Positions 17,223-25,873 of a stretch of 64,000 nt of DNA are shown here, one piece after another (position 1 is the first letter of the stretch; each line of letters opens with the position of its first letter). Origin of the DNA: Alphaproteobacteria bacterium (GTDB taxonomy: Bacteria > Myxococcota_A > UBA796 > GCA-2862545); NCBI GenBank assembly GCA_020632875.1, contig JACKET010000021.1, positions 1 to 64,000 on the forward strand, written 5' to 3'. Under the pieces are notes generated by a model. The model saw only the letters and a program-made list of their open reading frames with translations, did no database searches and was not told the origin of the DNA. A program made the translations under genes and the position numbers.

Positions 17223-17311
17223 CGGTTTCGGGGAATCCCCGAGCGGGTCGGCGAGCGCGAGCGGCATCCTTCTGCGTGAGACGGATCCGGCCCACCGATC
17301 GGGCCTCCGAC

Positions 17312-18277
17312 TCAACAGATCCGGGGAAGCGGATCCCCCCAGGGACGCACGAGAAGACGCTCGCCTCCGAACGAATCGCGGATCCACACCCGACCCGGAC
17401 CCGATTGAACGCGCCCGATCTCGGCCGCCTCGCCGAAGGTCCGCAGGACGTCGACTGCGCGATTCACCTCTTCTTTCATGACGAATGCGACGAACCGACC
17501 CTCGCACGCGAGGTGGAGCGGGTCGAGCCCGAAGAGCTCCGTCGCTGCGCGCACGCCGTCGTGGACCGGGACCGCGGCCTCGTCGATCGCGATGTCGTGC
17601 CCCGTGGCGAGCTCGTCCAGGACCGCCGCGACGCCTCCGCGGGTCGGGTCGCGCAGGCAGTGGACATCGACCTCTGCGAGCAGGGCCGCCACGGCGGCCG
17701 CGACTGGTGCCACGTCGCTCCCGACGGCATCGTCGAAGCCGAGCCCCTCGCGCACCGACAGGACGGCCGCACCGTGGCGGCCCACGTCGCCGGAGACGAG
17801 GACCGCGTCGCCGGGACGGATGCGATGCGGCCCCACGTCCACGCCCTCCGGAACGTGCCCGATGCCCGTCGTCGTCACGTAGACCCCGTCGCCGCGGCCC
17901 CGCTCGACGACCTTCGTGTCGCCGGTGACGATGCGGACCCCCGCCTCGCGGGCGGCCTCGGCCGCGCTCGCGAGGATCCGGTCGAGGACCTCGAGCGGGA
18001 GTCCCTCCTCGAGGATCAACGCCAGGGAGAGGGCGTACGGCACCGCGCCGGCCATCGCGAGGTCGTTCACCGTGCCGCACACCGCGAGCCGGCCGATGTC
18101 GCCACCGGGGAACGTCAGCGGGTGGACCACGAACGCGTCCGTGGTCATCGCGATCCGTCCGTCCAGCACGGCCGCGTCGTGACGGAGCGCGTCCATGCCG
18201 ACGGCCGGGCCGACGTGGGACTCCAGCAACGCACGCAGGGCCCGGCCCCCGCCGCCGTGGGCGAGCGTGACCGTCAT
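17312..18277 (-). CDS. hypE: Carbamoyl dehydratase HypE (hydrogenase maturation)
   Basis: 321 residues. Ends with the Pro-Arg-Ile-Cys tail whose cysteine receives the carbamoyl group from HypF and is dehydrated to a thiocyanate, the CN donor for the NiFe cofactor. HGGGG near the N-terminus, DAAVL, TTDAFVVHP, GDIGRLAVCGTVNDLAMAGA and ATP-phosphate-binding GDTKVV and VSGDVGRHGAA fit the PurM/HypE fold. The ATG overlaps the hypD stop (ATGA). It is the last gene of the hydrogenase operon. Confidence 0.96.
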   Translation of the reverse strand: MTVTLAHGGGGRALRALLESHVGPAVGMDALRHDAAVLDGRIAMTTDAFVVHPLTFPGGDIGRLAVCGTVNDLAMAGAVPYALSLALILEEGLPLEVLDRILASAAEAAREAGVRIVTGDTKVVERGRGDGVYVTTTGIGHVPEGVDVGPHRIRPGDAVLVSGDVGRHGAAVLSVREGLGFDDAVGSDVAPVAAAVAALLAEVDVHCLRDPTRGGVAAVLDELATGHDIAIDEAAVPVHDGVRAATELFGLDPLHLACEGRFVAFVMKEEVNRAVDVLRTFGEAAEIGRVQSGPGRVWIRDSFGGERLLVRPWGDPLPRIC

Positions 18278-19362
18278 CCGACGCTCCGGTACCGGTGGTA
18301 CGCCGCGCAGGCGCCCTCGCTGCTGACCATCGTGGCGCCGAGCGGGTGGTCGGGCGTGCACGCCTTGCCGAACGCCGGGCAGTCGGTGGGACGTGCCTTC
18401 CCGACGAGCACGGCGCCGGCGATGCACTCCGGCGCGTCGCGGGAGGCGCCGACCTGGGGCGCGAACCGCTCGAGCGCATCGAACCGCCGATACGCCGCGC
18501 GGAGCGCGAGGCCGCTGTGTGGGATGTCGCCGAGGCCGCGCCAGGTGCGGTCGACGGGCTCGAACACCCGGAGGACCGCCTCCCGGGCCGCCCGGTTGCC
18601 CTCGTCGCGGACGGCGCGGGCGTAGCGGTTCTCGACCTCGTGCCGTCCCTCCTCGAGCTGGGTGACGCAGGCGAGGATGCCGTCGAGCAGGTCGAGCGGC
18701 TCGAAGCCCGTCACGACGATCGGGACGCGATGACGCGCAGCGATCGGCGCGTACTCCGCGGTGCCCATCACCGCGCACACGTGCCCGGCCGCGAGGAAGC
18801 CGTCGACCACGCGCTCCGGCCCCGCGAGGATCGCCTCCAGCGCCGGCGGCACGCGAACGTGGGCGACGATCGCGCTGAAGTTCACGATCTTCCGGATCTC
18901 TGCCTGTGCGACCGCGATGGCGACCCCCGGGGCGGTCGTCTCGAAGCCCACCGCGAGGAACACCACCTCACGGTCCGGCAGGGACTCGGCGAGCGCGAGC
19001 GCATCGAGCGTGGAGTACACGATGCGCACGTCCGCGCCGGCCGTCTTCGCGTCCGCGAGCGTCCGCTCGGTGCCCGGGACGCGGAGCATGTCGCCGTAGG
19101 TGCACAGCACGACCTCCGGCCGGCGAGCGATGGCGAGCGCCGCGTCGAGCGTCGCGGTGGGTGTCACGCACACCGGGCACCCGGGCCCGTGGAGCAGGGT
19201 CACGGCCTCCGGCAGCAGGCGGTCGATGCCGAAGCGCACCAGCGCGTGCGTCTGCCCGCCGCAGACCTCCATGATCCGCCACGGTCGCGTCACGCGTTCC
19301 GCGATGCGTCGAGCGAGCCCACGCGCCGCCTCGGGGTCCCGCCACTCGTCGACGAACCTCAT
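18274..19362 (-). CDS. hypD: Hydrogenase Fe-cofactor assembly scaffold HypD
   Basis: 362 residues. HypD holds a [4Fe-4S] cluster and, with HypC, builds Fe(CN)2CO. Visible signatures are MEVCGGQTHALVRFGID, LLHGPGCPVCVTP, YGDMLRVPG, FLAVGFETTAP, and a C-terminal cysteine region (ECIAGAVLVGKARPTDCPAFGKACTP) that binds the cluster. Length is normal for the family. The ATG overlaps the end of hypC by 4 bp. Confidence 0.97.
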   Translation of the reverse strand: MRFVDEWRDPEAARGLARRIAERVTRPWRIMEVCGGQTHALVRFGIDRLLPEAVTLLHGPGCPVCVTPTATLDAALAIARRPEVVLCTYGDMLRVPGTERTLADAKTAGADVRIVYSTLDALALAESLPDREVVFLAVGFETTAPGVAIAVAQAEIRKIVNFSAIVAHVRVPPALEAILAGPERVVDGFLAAGHVCAVMGTAEYAPIAARHRVPIVVTGFEPLDLLDGILACVTQLEEGRHEVENRYARAVRDEGNRAAREAVLRVFEPVDRTWRGLGDIPHSGLALRAAYRRFDALERFAPQVGASRDAPECIAGAVLVGKARPTDCPAFGKACTPDHPLGATMVSSEGACAAYHRYRSVG

Positions 19363-19580
19363 GGCGACTCTCGCAGCCAGGAGAGGACCTCCGCGGCGGC
19401 CGCCTCGTCCACGACCGAGATCGCGAACCCGGCGTGCACGACCACCCAGTCACCGATCCCCGCCTCCGGCACCGTCGCGAGGCAGACCTCCTTCGCGATG
19501 CCCCCGAACCGCACGCGTCCCATCCGCAGCGGCTCCGTCGCGGTGATCGCTTCGATCCGGCCCGGGATGCCGAGGCACAT
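19359..19580 (-). CDS. hypC: Hydrogenase assembly chaperone HypC
   Basis: 73 residues. Begins MCLGIPGRI, with the essential Cys2 that coordinates the Fe(CN)2CO unit, and has the GDWVVVHAGFAI core. Small OB-fold chaperone that partners with HypD and the hydrogenase large subunit. Only one bp separates it from the hypF stop. Confidence 0.96.
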   Translation of the reverse strand: MCLGIPGRIEAITATEPLRMGRVRFGGIAKEVCLATVPEAGIGDWVVVHAGFAISVVDEAAAAEVLSWLRESP

Positions 19581-19581
19581 C

Positions 19582-21750
19582 TCACCCTCCCCACCGGCGG
19601 GCCACCCAGGCCTGCCCGAGCGCGATGCCCCCGTCGTTCGCCGGCACCCGCTCCCCGAGCCATACCCGGCCGGGCCCGAGGCGCGCCATCACCCCTTCCA
19701 CGAGCAGGGAGTTCTGGAAGCATCCGCCGCAGAGCACGACGTCGGGCGCGTCTCCGGCGCTCCGCACCAGCGCCCCGACCAGCGTCGCGTGAATGCGCGC
19801 GGCCACGATTGCGGTCGGGATGCCGGCGGACCGGTCCGCGACGACCTGCTCCACCCACGGACGCCAGTCGAGCCATTCGTCTGTAAGATCATATCGTTTC
19901 GCGGATCTTATGCCCGCGAGCCCCTCGAGGGCGATCGGGAGCTGGCCCTCGAACGTCGTCCGGAACGGACCGTGTCGGCCGAGCGCCTCCGGCACTCCGG
20001 CCAGGACCGCGAGCCCGTCGAGGAGCCGTCCCATCGCCGTGCAGGTCGGATGGACGGTGTCGAGGAGGGCCCACAGCTCGTCCGCGCGGGGGTGGAGCGC
20101 TGCAGGGTCGACGCCGGCCGCCTTCGGATCGATGCCCGCCGCGTGGAGCAGCGCGAGCGCGGTCCGTCCGGGCTCGCGAGCGCAGGCGTCGCCGCCGGGC
20201 AGGGCGAACGGGTGCAGGTGGCCGACCCGCTCGTATCTCGCGCCGTCCACGAACAGGGTCTCGCCGCCCCAGATGCCACCATCGGGGCCGAGCCCCACGC
20301 CGTCCCAGGCGAATGCGAGCACGGGGCGGTCGAGCCCGTGCTCCGCGCACACCGCACCGACGTGGGCATGGTGGTGATCCACCGTCCGGACCTCGATGCC
20401 GCGCTCCGCCGCGAGCGCCTGCCCGACGATGCTGGACACGAGATCGGGATGCGCGTCGCGCACCACGAGCTCCGGTGCGCTCCAGGCCTCGCACAGGGCG
20501 GTCACCTCGCGCTCGAGCCGCTCCAGCATCCGCCGGGAGCCGAGGGCGCCGAGGTACGGCGAGAGCACCGCCCGGTCGTCGATCCCGAGCGCCACCGCGG
20601 ACTTCAGATCGGCGCCCATCGCCAGCAGCGGCGGCCCCGAACGCCCCAGCGGCACGGGCCTCGGCGCATACCCCCTCGCCCGCCGGAGCACCCTCGCCGC
20701 ACCGCCGATCTCCCGCACCACCGAGTCGTCGGCCCGGTTCCAGATCGGGCGGTCGTGGCTCCAGGTCGCATCCGCCAAGGGCCCTGCTTCGCTCTCCGAG
20801 GCCCCGAGAGGCTCTCCGGACACGTTGGCCGAGGTGCACACCACCGGACGCCCCACGGCCTCCAGCAGCGCCCCGTGGAGCGCCGTGGAGGGCAACATCC
20901 ATCCGACCGTCCCCGCGTCGCGGAGCACGGAGGGGGCCAGCGCGGGGTCGGTCGCACGCCGACGTGCCACGACCACGGGCGCTTCCGGGCCGTGCAGCGC
21001 GGCCGTCTCCGTCGGTGTCAGGCCCGGCGGCGCGTGCAGGACCATCACCGCGAGCGGCTTGTCCGGCCGCCGCTTCACCGCGCGCACGCGCTGGACCACC
21101 GCCTCGTCGAGCGCGTCGCACACGAGCTGGAAGCCCGAGAGCCCCTGCACGGCGAGGATTCCGCCGCCCCGCACCACCGCGGCCGCCGTGTCGAGCGGCA
21201 TCGACAGGTGCGGCCCGCAGTCCGGACAGGCGGTCGCCTGGGCGTGGAACCGCCGATCCAGCGGGTCGCGGTACTCGGCGAGGCACGCGTCGCACAGCGG
21301 GAACGCCCGCATGGCGGTGCGATCCCGGTCGAACGGTGGCCCCGCCGCGATGGAGGCCCGCGGGCCGCACGCCGCGCACGACAGCAGCAGGTACCCGTAC
21401 CGGCGGCTCGCCGGATCGCCGACCTCCTCGAGGCACGCGGCGCACGTCGCGAGGTCGGGCGGCAGCGTGGGGACCGCAGCGCCCTCCGCGGCGCTGGCCG
21501 CGATCCGGAAGCCCGGCTCGCCCCGCTCGGGTACCTCGATCACCTCGGCCACGACGGCATCGATGGGACGCGGGGCCTCGGAGACCTCGGCCAGAAGTGC
21601 CTCCGCGGCCGGGCCCTCCGCTTCGAGCCAGACCCCGTCGGGACCGTTGCGCACCCAGCCGTCCACCCCGAGAAGCGCGGCGCGCCGGGCCACCCAGGGC
21701 CGGAAGCCGACCCCCTGCACCTGCCCGACGATGCGCGCCCGGAGCCGCAT
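19582..21750 (-). CDS. hypF: Carbamoyltransferase HypF
   Basis: 722 residues from ATG 21750, which starts the acylphosphatase domain (VGQVQGVGFRPWVARRAALL, residues 8-27). Zinc-finger cysteine pairs follow (CAACLEEV, CAACGPR, CDACLAEY, CPDCG), then a YrdC-like domain (GGILAVQGLSGFQLVCDA, KRRPDKPLAVMV, VCTSANVSGEP), then a Kae1-like domain (DHHHAHVGAVCAEHG; AFAWDGVGLG; VLCGGCFQNSLL; GGIALGQAWVA). It loads carbamoyl-phosphate onto HypE. An AT-rich patch (19884-19915) encodes a variable linker with several rare codons. The start shares one base with the hypA stop. Confidence 0.96.
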   Translation of the reverse strand: MRLRARIVGQVQGVGFRPWVARRAALLGVDGWVRNGPDGVWLEAEGPAAEALLAEVSEAPRPIDAVVAEVIEVPERGEPGFRIAASAAEGAAVPTLPPDLATCAACLEEVGDPASRRYGYLLLSCAACGPRASIAAGPPFDRDRTAMRAFPLCDACLAEYRDPLDRRFHAQATACPDCGPHLSMPLDTAAAVVRGGGILAVQGLSGFQLVCDALDEAVVQRVRAVKRRPDKPLAVMVLHAPPGLTPTETAALHGPEAPVVVARRRATDPALAPSVLRDAGTVGWMLPSTALHGALLEAVGRPVVCTSANVSGEPLGASESEAGPLADATWSHDRPIWNRADDSVVREIGGAARVLRRARGYAPRPVPLGRSGPPLLAMGADLKSAVALGIDDRAVLSPYLGALGSRRMLERLEREVTALCEAWSAPELVVRDAHPDLVSSIVGQALAAERGIEVRTVDHHHAHVGAVCAEHGLDRPVLAFAWDGVGLGPDGGIWGGETLFVDGARYERVGHLHPFALPGGDACAREPGRTALALLHAAGIDPKAAGVDPAALHPRADELWALLDTVHPTCTAMGRLLDGLAVLAGVPEALGRHGPFRTTFEGQLPIALEGLAGIRSAKRYDLTDEWLDWRPWVEQVVADRSAGIPTAIVAARIHATLVGALVRSAGDAPDVVLCGGCFQNSLLVEGVMARLGPGRVWLGERVPANDGGIALGQAWVARRWGG

Positions 21751-22088
21751 CACCCCGCGACGTCGAGCGCGTCGATGCCGAGCCCCGTCCGATCGAGGAG
21801 CGTCGCGTCGAGGCTCTCGCACGCCGGACACACCGTGACGTGGTGCTCGGGCAGGTACACGTGACCGCAGGCCTCGCACCGCGCGCGGACGTGCACGAGC
21901 TCGAGGTCGAGCGCGGCCCCCTCGGCGGGCGTCCCCGCGGCGAGCCGGCCGAAGTGGAGCTCGATGCTCCCCGCGTCCAGCGCCTCGGTCTCGGCGAGCC
22001 AGCCGCGCACGCGGGTCACGCGGCTGCCCGGCGGCACCCGCTCCACGACGGCGTTCACGAGCTGCTTGGCGAGGACGGACTCATGCAT
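21750..22088 (-). CDS. hypA: Hydrogenase nickel-insertion protein HypA
   Basis: 112 residues. MHES at the N-terminus gives the nickel ligand His2, and two CxxC pairs (CEACGHVYLP and CPACES) form the zinc site. HypA normally passes nickel to the large subunit together with the GTPase HypB; no hypB is present in the window. The start overlaps the end of the protease gene by 8 bp. Confidence 0.95.
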   Translation of the reverse strand: MHESVLAKQLVNAVVERVPPGSRVTRVRGWLAETEALDAGSIELHFGRLAAGTPAEGAALDLELVHVRARCEACGHVYLPEHHVTVCPACESLDATLLDRTGLGIDALDVAG

Positions 22089-22536
22089 GGGCGAGCTCCC
22101 GGCAGAGGGCGTGGATCTCCGCGATGGCCGTGGGGATGGCCCCCGCGACGGTCTCGGAGAGGGTGAACGACGGACCGGTGGGCGGGTCGATGCCCACCCC
22201 GAGGATCGCGAGGCGGGCGGTGGCGCCGGGCCCGTGGATGGCCTCCGCCAGGCCGAGCGCGTCGGTGACGCCCATGCCGTGCGTCGACCACAGCCGCACC
22301 TGGCCGAGCTGCGCGGGCGTCAGACGATGCAGCGTGCCGGGCGCGAGACCGACCACCGCGTCGACGAGGACCACCGGGCGGCCGTCGAGCAGCTCGACGA
22401 GCGGCGCCGCGTCCCGGAGCACCACCAGCTGCACTCCATTCGGCAGATCGTCATGAAGAGACTCCACGATCGCGCATCCGACGCCATCGTCGCCCGCCGC
22501 GGGCTGGCCCAGGCCGACGACCGTCACGGCGGGCAT
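22081..22536 (-). CDS. Hydrogenase maturation endopeptidase
   Basis: 151 residues. VVGLGQPAAGDDGVG at the N-terminus is the family signature (first metal-binding acid), VVLVDAVVGLAPG carries the second acid, and THGMGVTDALGLA the histidine. These proteases remove the C-terminal peptide of the large subunit after nickel insertion. The adjacent large subunit indeed has a nine-residue extension after its last His. The ATG shares one base with the large-subunit stop. Confidence 0.93.
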   Translation of the reverse strand: MPAVTVVGLGQPAAGDDGVGCAIVESLHDDLPNGVQLVVLRDAAPLVELLDGRPVVLVDAVVGLAPGTLHRLTPAQLGQVRLWSTHGMGVTDALGLAEAIHGPGATARLAILGVGIDPPTGPSFTLSETVAGAIPTAIAEIHALCRELAHA

Positions 22537-23825
22537 CACCCCGGCTCCCGGTGGAGCGTCAGGAAGTGGGTCGCACACGAGATACACGGATCGTAGTTGC
22601 GAATGGCCTGCTCGGCACGCAGCGTCGCGGCCTCGGGCTCCATCTCCCACAGCCCGTCGGCCAGGGCCCACAGGTCCGCCTCGATGGAGAGCTGGTTCTG
22701 CGCCGTGGGCGGCACGATGTCGGCATCGACGATGAGCCCGTCGTCGTCGAGCTCGTAGCGGTGGTACAGCACGCCGCGCGGCGCTTCGCTGACCCCGTGT
22801 CCCACCCCCGCGCGGAGCGTGACGGGGACGGACGGCTCGGCCGGGAGCACGAGGGAATCGAGGATGCGGAGGGCCTCGTCCATCGCGTAGAGCGCTTCGA
22901 TCCCGCGCACCAGCAGCGAGCGGAACGGATTGCGGACGGGAGGCGCCGCCCCGATGTCGCGGGCGAGCTGCTGCAGACCCGCGGGGAGCGCGTCGAAGTT
23001 GAGCGCGAACCGCGCGAGCGGGCCGACCTGGTACACCTCTCCGTCGAGGCGCGCGTGCAGGGCGTTGGAGCGCTCGACGTGCTCTTCGACGACGTGCTGG
23101 CCCCACTCCTGCGGGCTGAACCGGTGCCCGACCGTGCTGGCGAGGGGCGCTTCGACGAACGGGTACACGTCGCCCGGGCACAGCGACAGGAACGGCACGT
23201 CCCGCTCGAGGTCCGGGAAGTCGAAGGTGCCCGTCCACCGGACGACCGCCTCGAGCTTCGGCCGCGCGGCCTCGAGCTCCGCGCGCAGGGTGTCGATCTC
23301 CTCGGGACGCGGCAGCCGGTAGAACCCCCCGACGCGCACGTTGATCGGGTGGATCTCGCGCCCGCCGAGCGTGGCGACGATGCGGTTGCCCGCCTTCTTC
23401 GCAGCGAGGGCGGCGACGACCTCGTCCTTGTGGGTCTGCGCGAGGGTCATCGCGTCGGGCACCCCGAAGAAGTCGGGTGCGTGCAGCATGGCCATGTGGA
23501 GGACGTGGCTCTCGATCCACTCCCCGCAGTACAGCAGCCGCCGGAGCTGGTGGAGCGGCTCGGGAATCTGCACGCCGAGCGCGTCCTCGATCGCGTTGCA
23601 GGCGCTCATCTGGTAGGCGACAGGGCAGATCCCGCAGATCCGCGCGGTGATGTCGGGTGCTTCGAGCGCCGAGCGGCCGCGGAGGAAGGCCTCGAAGAAC
23701 CGGGGCGGCTCGAAGATCGACAGCGCCAGGTCGCTCACGCGCCCGTCCTTCCACTTCAGCGTCAGGGCGCCCTCGCCTTCGACCCGCGCCAGGTAGTCGA
23801 CCTGGATGGTGCGCTCGTCACTCAC
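22536..23825 (-). CDS. Group 3b [NiFe]-hydrogenase large (alpha) subunit
   Basis: 429 residues from GTG 23825, which overlaps the end of the small subunit by 8 bp. NiFe ligands are Cys64 and Cys67 in ARICGICPVAYQ and Cys414 and Cys417 in DPCISCATH. The R-I-C-G-I-C-P-V-A-Y form and D-P-C-I-S-C are characteristic of group 3b (HydA/HyhL, NADP-linked sulfhydrogenase-type) enzymes. After His420 the peptide FLTLHREPG is left for the protease. Cytoplasmic. Group 3b enzymes oxidise H2 or reduce protons with NAD(P)(H); some reduce sulfur, which cannot be judged here. Confidence 0.96.
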   Translation of the reverse strand: MSDERTIQVDYLARVEGEGALTLKWKDGRVSDLALSIFEPPRFFEAFLRGRSALEAPDITARICGICPVAYQMSACNAIEDALGVQIPEPLHQLRRLLYCGEWIESHVLHMAMLHAPDFFGVPDAMTLAQTHKDEVVAALAAKKAGNRIVATLGGREIHPINVRVGGFYRLPRPEEIDTLRAELEAARPKLEAVVRWTGTFDFPDLERDVPFLSLCPGDVYPFVEAPLASTVGHRFSPQEWGQHVVEEHVERSNALHARLDGEVYQVGPLARFALNFDALPAGLQQLARDIGAAPPVRNPFRSLLVRGIEALYAMDEALRILDSLVLPAEPSVPVTLRAGVGHGVSEAPRGVLYHRYELDDDGLIVDADIVPPTAQNQLSIEADLWALADGLWEMEPEAATLRAEQAIRNYDPCISCATHFLTLHREPG

Positions 23826-24600
23826 CGTCGCCCCCCGTGAACCGTGAAGCCTGCTCGGCGAACACCGGGTCGGCCGTCGTGAAGCCCTGCCAGAGCCGTC
23901 GGATGGTCGACTCGTCGGGCACCTGGCGGGCGAGCAGGTCGCTCTGCGCCGTCGGATTCGAGCCGCGCGATGGCCCATAACATCCGAAACAACCTCGCGT
24001 ATAGCCCGGACACAGCGCGCCGCACCCCGCGTGGGTGACCGGGCCGAGGCAGGGCGTGCCGTGGGCGACCACCACGCACACGTTGCCGGCGAGCTTGCAG
24101 TCCAGGCAGACCGAGTGGTTCGGGAGCGTGGGCTGGCGACCGAACAGCAGTGCGGTGAGGAGCTCGAGGAGCTGGCCCTTGTCGATCGGACAGCCCCGCA
24201 GCTCGAAGTCGACCTTCACGTGGTCGGCGATGGCCGTGGAGGTGGCGAGCGTCGAGATGTACGCGGGCGTCGCGTAGACCTGCGCGACGTAGGTGTCGAC
24301 GTCCGCCAGGTTGCGCAGCGCCTGGATGCCGCCGGCGGTGGCGCACGCGCCAATCGTTATCAGCAACCTCGATTCTGCGCGGATCTGCTGGATGCGCTCG
24401 GCGTCGTGCGGCGTCGTCACGCTGCCCTCGACCAGGGCCACGTCGTACGGGCCGGGCTCGATCCGTCGGCTCGCCTCGGGGAAGTTGGCGATGTCGACGG
24501 CCCCCGCCACGGCGAGCAGCTCGTCTTCGCAGTCGAGCAGCGTGAGCTGGCATCCGTCGCAGCTCGCGAGCTTGAACACGCCGAGGCGGGGTCGCGCCAT
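23818..24600 (-). CDS. Group 3b [NiFe]-hydrogenase small (delta) subunit
   Basis: 260 residues. Proximal cluster ligands Cys14 and Cys17 (KLASCDGCQLTLLD), ITIGACATAGG and the ELRGCPIDKGQLLELLTALL segment, then additional cysteines (HSVCLDCKLAGNVC; CLGPVTHAGCGALCPGY; GCFGCYG) for the medial and distal Fe-S clusters. No Tat signal, consistent with a soluble cytoplasmic enzyme. Two patches of AT-ending codons occur around the cluster-binding segments (23970-24004 and 24348-24384). Start shares one base with the gamma stop. Confidence 0.95.
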   Translation of the reverse strand: MARPRLGVFKLASCDGCQLTLLDCEDELLAVAGAVDIANFPEASRRIEPGPYDVALVEGSVTTPHDAERIQQIRAESRLLITIGACATAGGIQALRNLADVDTYVAQVYATPAYISTLATSTAIADHVKVDFELRGCPIDKGQLLELLTALLFGRQPTLPNHSVCLDCKLAGNVCVVVAHGTPCLGPVTHAGCGALCPGYTRGCFGCYGPSRGSNPTAQSDLLARQVPDESTIRRLWQGFTTADPVFAEQASRFTGGDGE

Positions 24601-25433
24601 CACAGGCCTCCCACGTCGAAGCGGTGCATCGCGTGGTCCCACCGCATCACCGGCCCGGTGCGGCACAGGAAGTCGGCGCCCCACTGGCAGTGGCCGCACA
24701 ACCCGATGGCGCACTTCATGTTGCGCTCCATCGACAGCCAGATCTTCTCGGCCGGCACGCCCTGGCGGAGCGCCTCGCGGACCACGAACCGCATCATGAT
24801 CTCGGGGCCGCACGTCATGAGCGTCGCGCGCGACGGGTCGAAGTCGGCCGCCTCCAGCAGCCGGGTGACGACGCCCACCGGGCCGTCCCAGGTGTCGTCG
24901 GCGTGGTCGACCGTCAGCCGCAGATCGAAGCCGTGTGCGCCCGCGAAGCGCTCCAGCTCCTCGCGGTAGAGCAGATCCGCCGGCGTGCGCGCGCCGACCA
25001 GCACCCACACCCGCTCGTACCGCTCACGGTGCGCCGCCAACGCGTGGAACACCGGCCGCACGGGCGCGAGCCCGATCCCTCCGGCGACCACGACGACCTC
25101 GCCGTCCTCGGCGTCGTGCACCGGCCAGCCCGTGCCGAACGGACCGCGCACGCCGAGCACCTGCCCGGGCTCCACCGCCACGAGGGGATTCGTCACGCGG
25201 CCGACCGCCCGGATGGTGTGGACGAGGCGCTCGGGGTGTGCCGGGTCTCCGGAGATGCTGATGGGCACCTCGCCGTGCCCGAATGCGTAGAGCATCGTGA
25301 ACTGCCCCGGCGCGAAACGCACGGGTGAATCGCGGGCATCGAGCTCGATCGTGACGGTGTCGGCGGTCTCCTGGACCTTCGACACCACGGGCATCGGCAC
25401 CGGACGCCACAAATCGAGTGCCGCGGCCGTCAT
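24600..25433 (-). CDS. Group 3b hydrogenase gamma subunit, FAD/NAD(P) reductase
   Basis: 277 residues. A ferredoxin-NADP reductase-like module: flavin-binding FAPGQFTMLYAFG and VGRVTNPL, pyridine-nucleotide-binding VVVAGGIGLAPVRP and TLMTCGPEIMMRFV, and a C-terminal [2Fe-2S] motif (MKCAIGLCGHCQWG followed by C-R-T-G-P-V). It transfers electrons between NAD(P)H and the Fe-S chain of the beta/delta subunits. The ATG overlaps... the stop and start junction with delta is TGATG, and the 5' end overlaps the CRP-like gene by 4 bp (ATGA). Confidence 0.94.
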   Translation of the reverse strand: MTAAALDLWRPVPMPVVSKVQETADTVTIELDARDSPVRFAPGQFTMLYAFGHGEVPISISGDPAHPERLVHTIRAVGRVTNPLVAVEPGQVLGVRGPFGTGWPVHDAEDGEVVVVAGGIGLAPVRPVFHALAAHRERYERVWVLVGARTPADLLYREELERFAGAHGFDLRLTVDHADDTWDGPVGVVTRLLEAADFDPSRATLMTCGPEIMMRFVVREALRQGVPAEKIWLSMERNMKCAIGLCGHCQWGADFLCRTGPVMRWDHAMHRFDVGGL

Positions 25434-25873
25434 CGCGCCACGCCGAACACGTCGAGGCTGCGGAGCCGCGCGCGCTCGAGACGCCGGTGGACGAGCAGCA
25501 GGATCCGCCGCGACAGCGCGTGGCCCAGCGTCGCGTCGCGGTGCATGGCCGCGTCGAGCAGGGCGCCGTCGAGCCGGATGGCGTCGACCTCGCCCACCGC
25601 CACGGCGTCGACGTGCCACACGCCGTCGAACAGCCACGACCACCCGAGCACCTCGTCGTCCTCGACGGTCTCGACGACGTGCGGGCCGGCCTTCAGGGCG
25701 ACGCGCCCCTTCCGCAGGATGTACGTCGCGTCGGCGGGACGCCCCTCTTTCGCGACGACCTGACCCGACGTGAAGCGCACGTCGCTCGCACACGCGGCGA
25801 TCTCCGCGAGGTGCACGTCCGACAGGCCGGCGAGGAAGGGGTGCGCGCCGAGCGCGTTCGCGAGGTCGCTCAT
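25430..25873 (-). CDS. CRP-like cyclic-nucleotide-binding domain protein without DNA-binding domain
   Basis: 147 residues. A single cNMP-binding beta-roll: HPFLAGLSDVHLAEIAACAS, FTSGQVVAKEGRPADATYILRKGRVAL, and EDDEVLGWSWLF. The usual C-terminal winged helix of CRP/FNR proteins is absent; the chain ends in a helix (LSRRILLLVHRRLERARLRSL). It sits between the beta and gamma subunits and overlaps both by 4 bp, so it should be made in step with the enzyme. A role as a ligand-responsive accessory subunit is inference from context; similar genes occur beside group 3b hydrogenases. Confidence 0.85.
   Translation of the reverse strand: MSDLANALGAHPFLAGLSDVHLAEIAACASDVRFTSGQVVAKEGRPADATYILRKGRVALKAGPHVVETVEDDEVLGWSWLFDGVWHVDAVAVGEVDAIRLDGALLDAAMHRDATLGHALSRRILLLVHRRLERARLRSLDVFGVAR

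Noticed and set aside
17223..17311. Hairpins near 17229 and 17288 considered as terminators
   Set aside because: Stems are only five or six base pairs and no T-run follows on either strand.
18295..21864. A 1189-residue open frame on the plus strand opposite hypE/hypD/hypC/hypF
   Set aside because: It is antisense to four well-recognised genes and its translation is Arg/His/Pro-rich with no motif, as expected for the complement of GC-rich codons.
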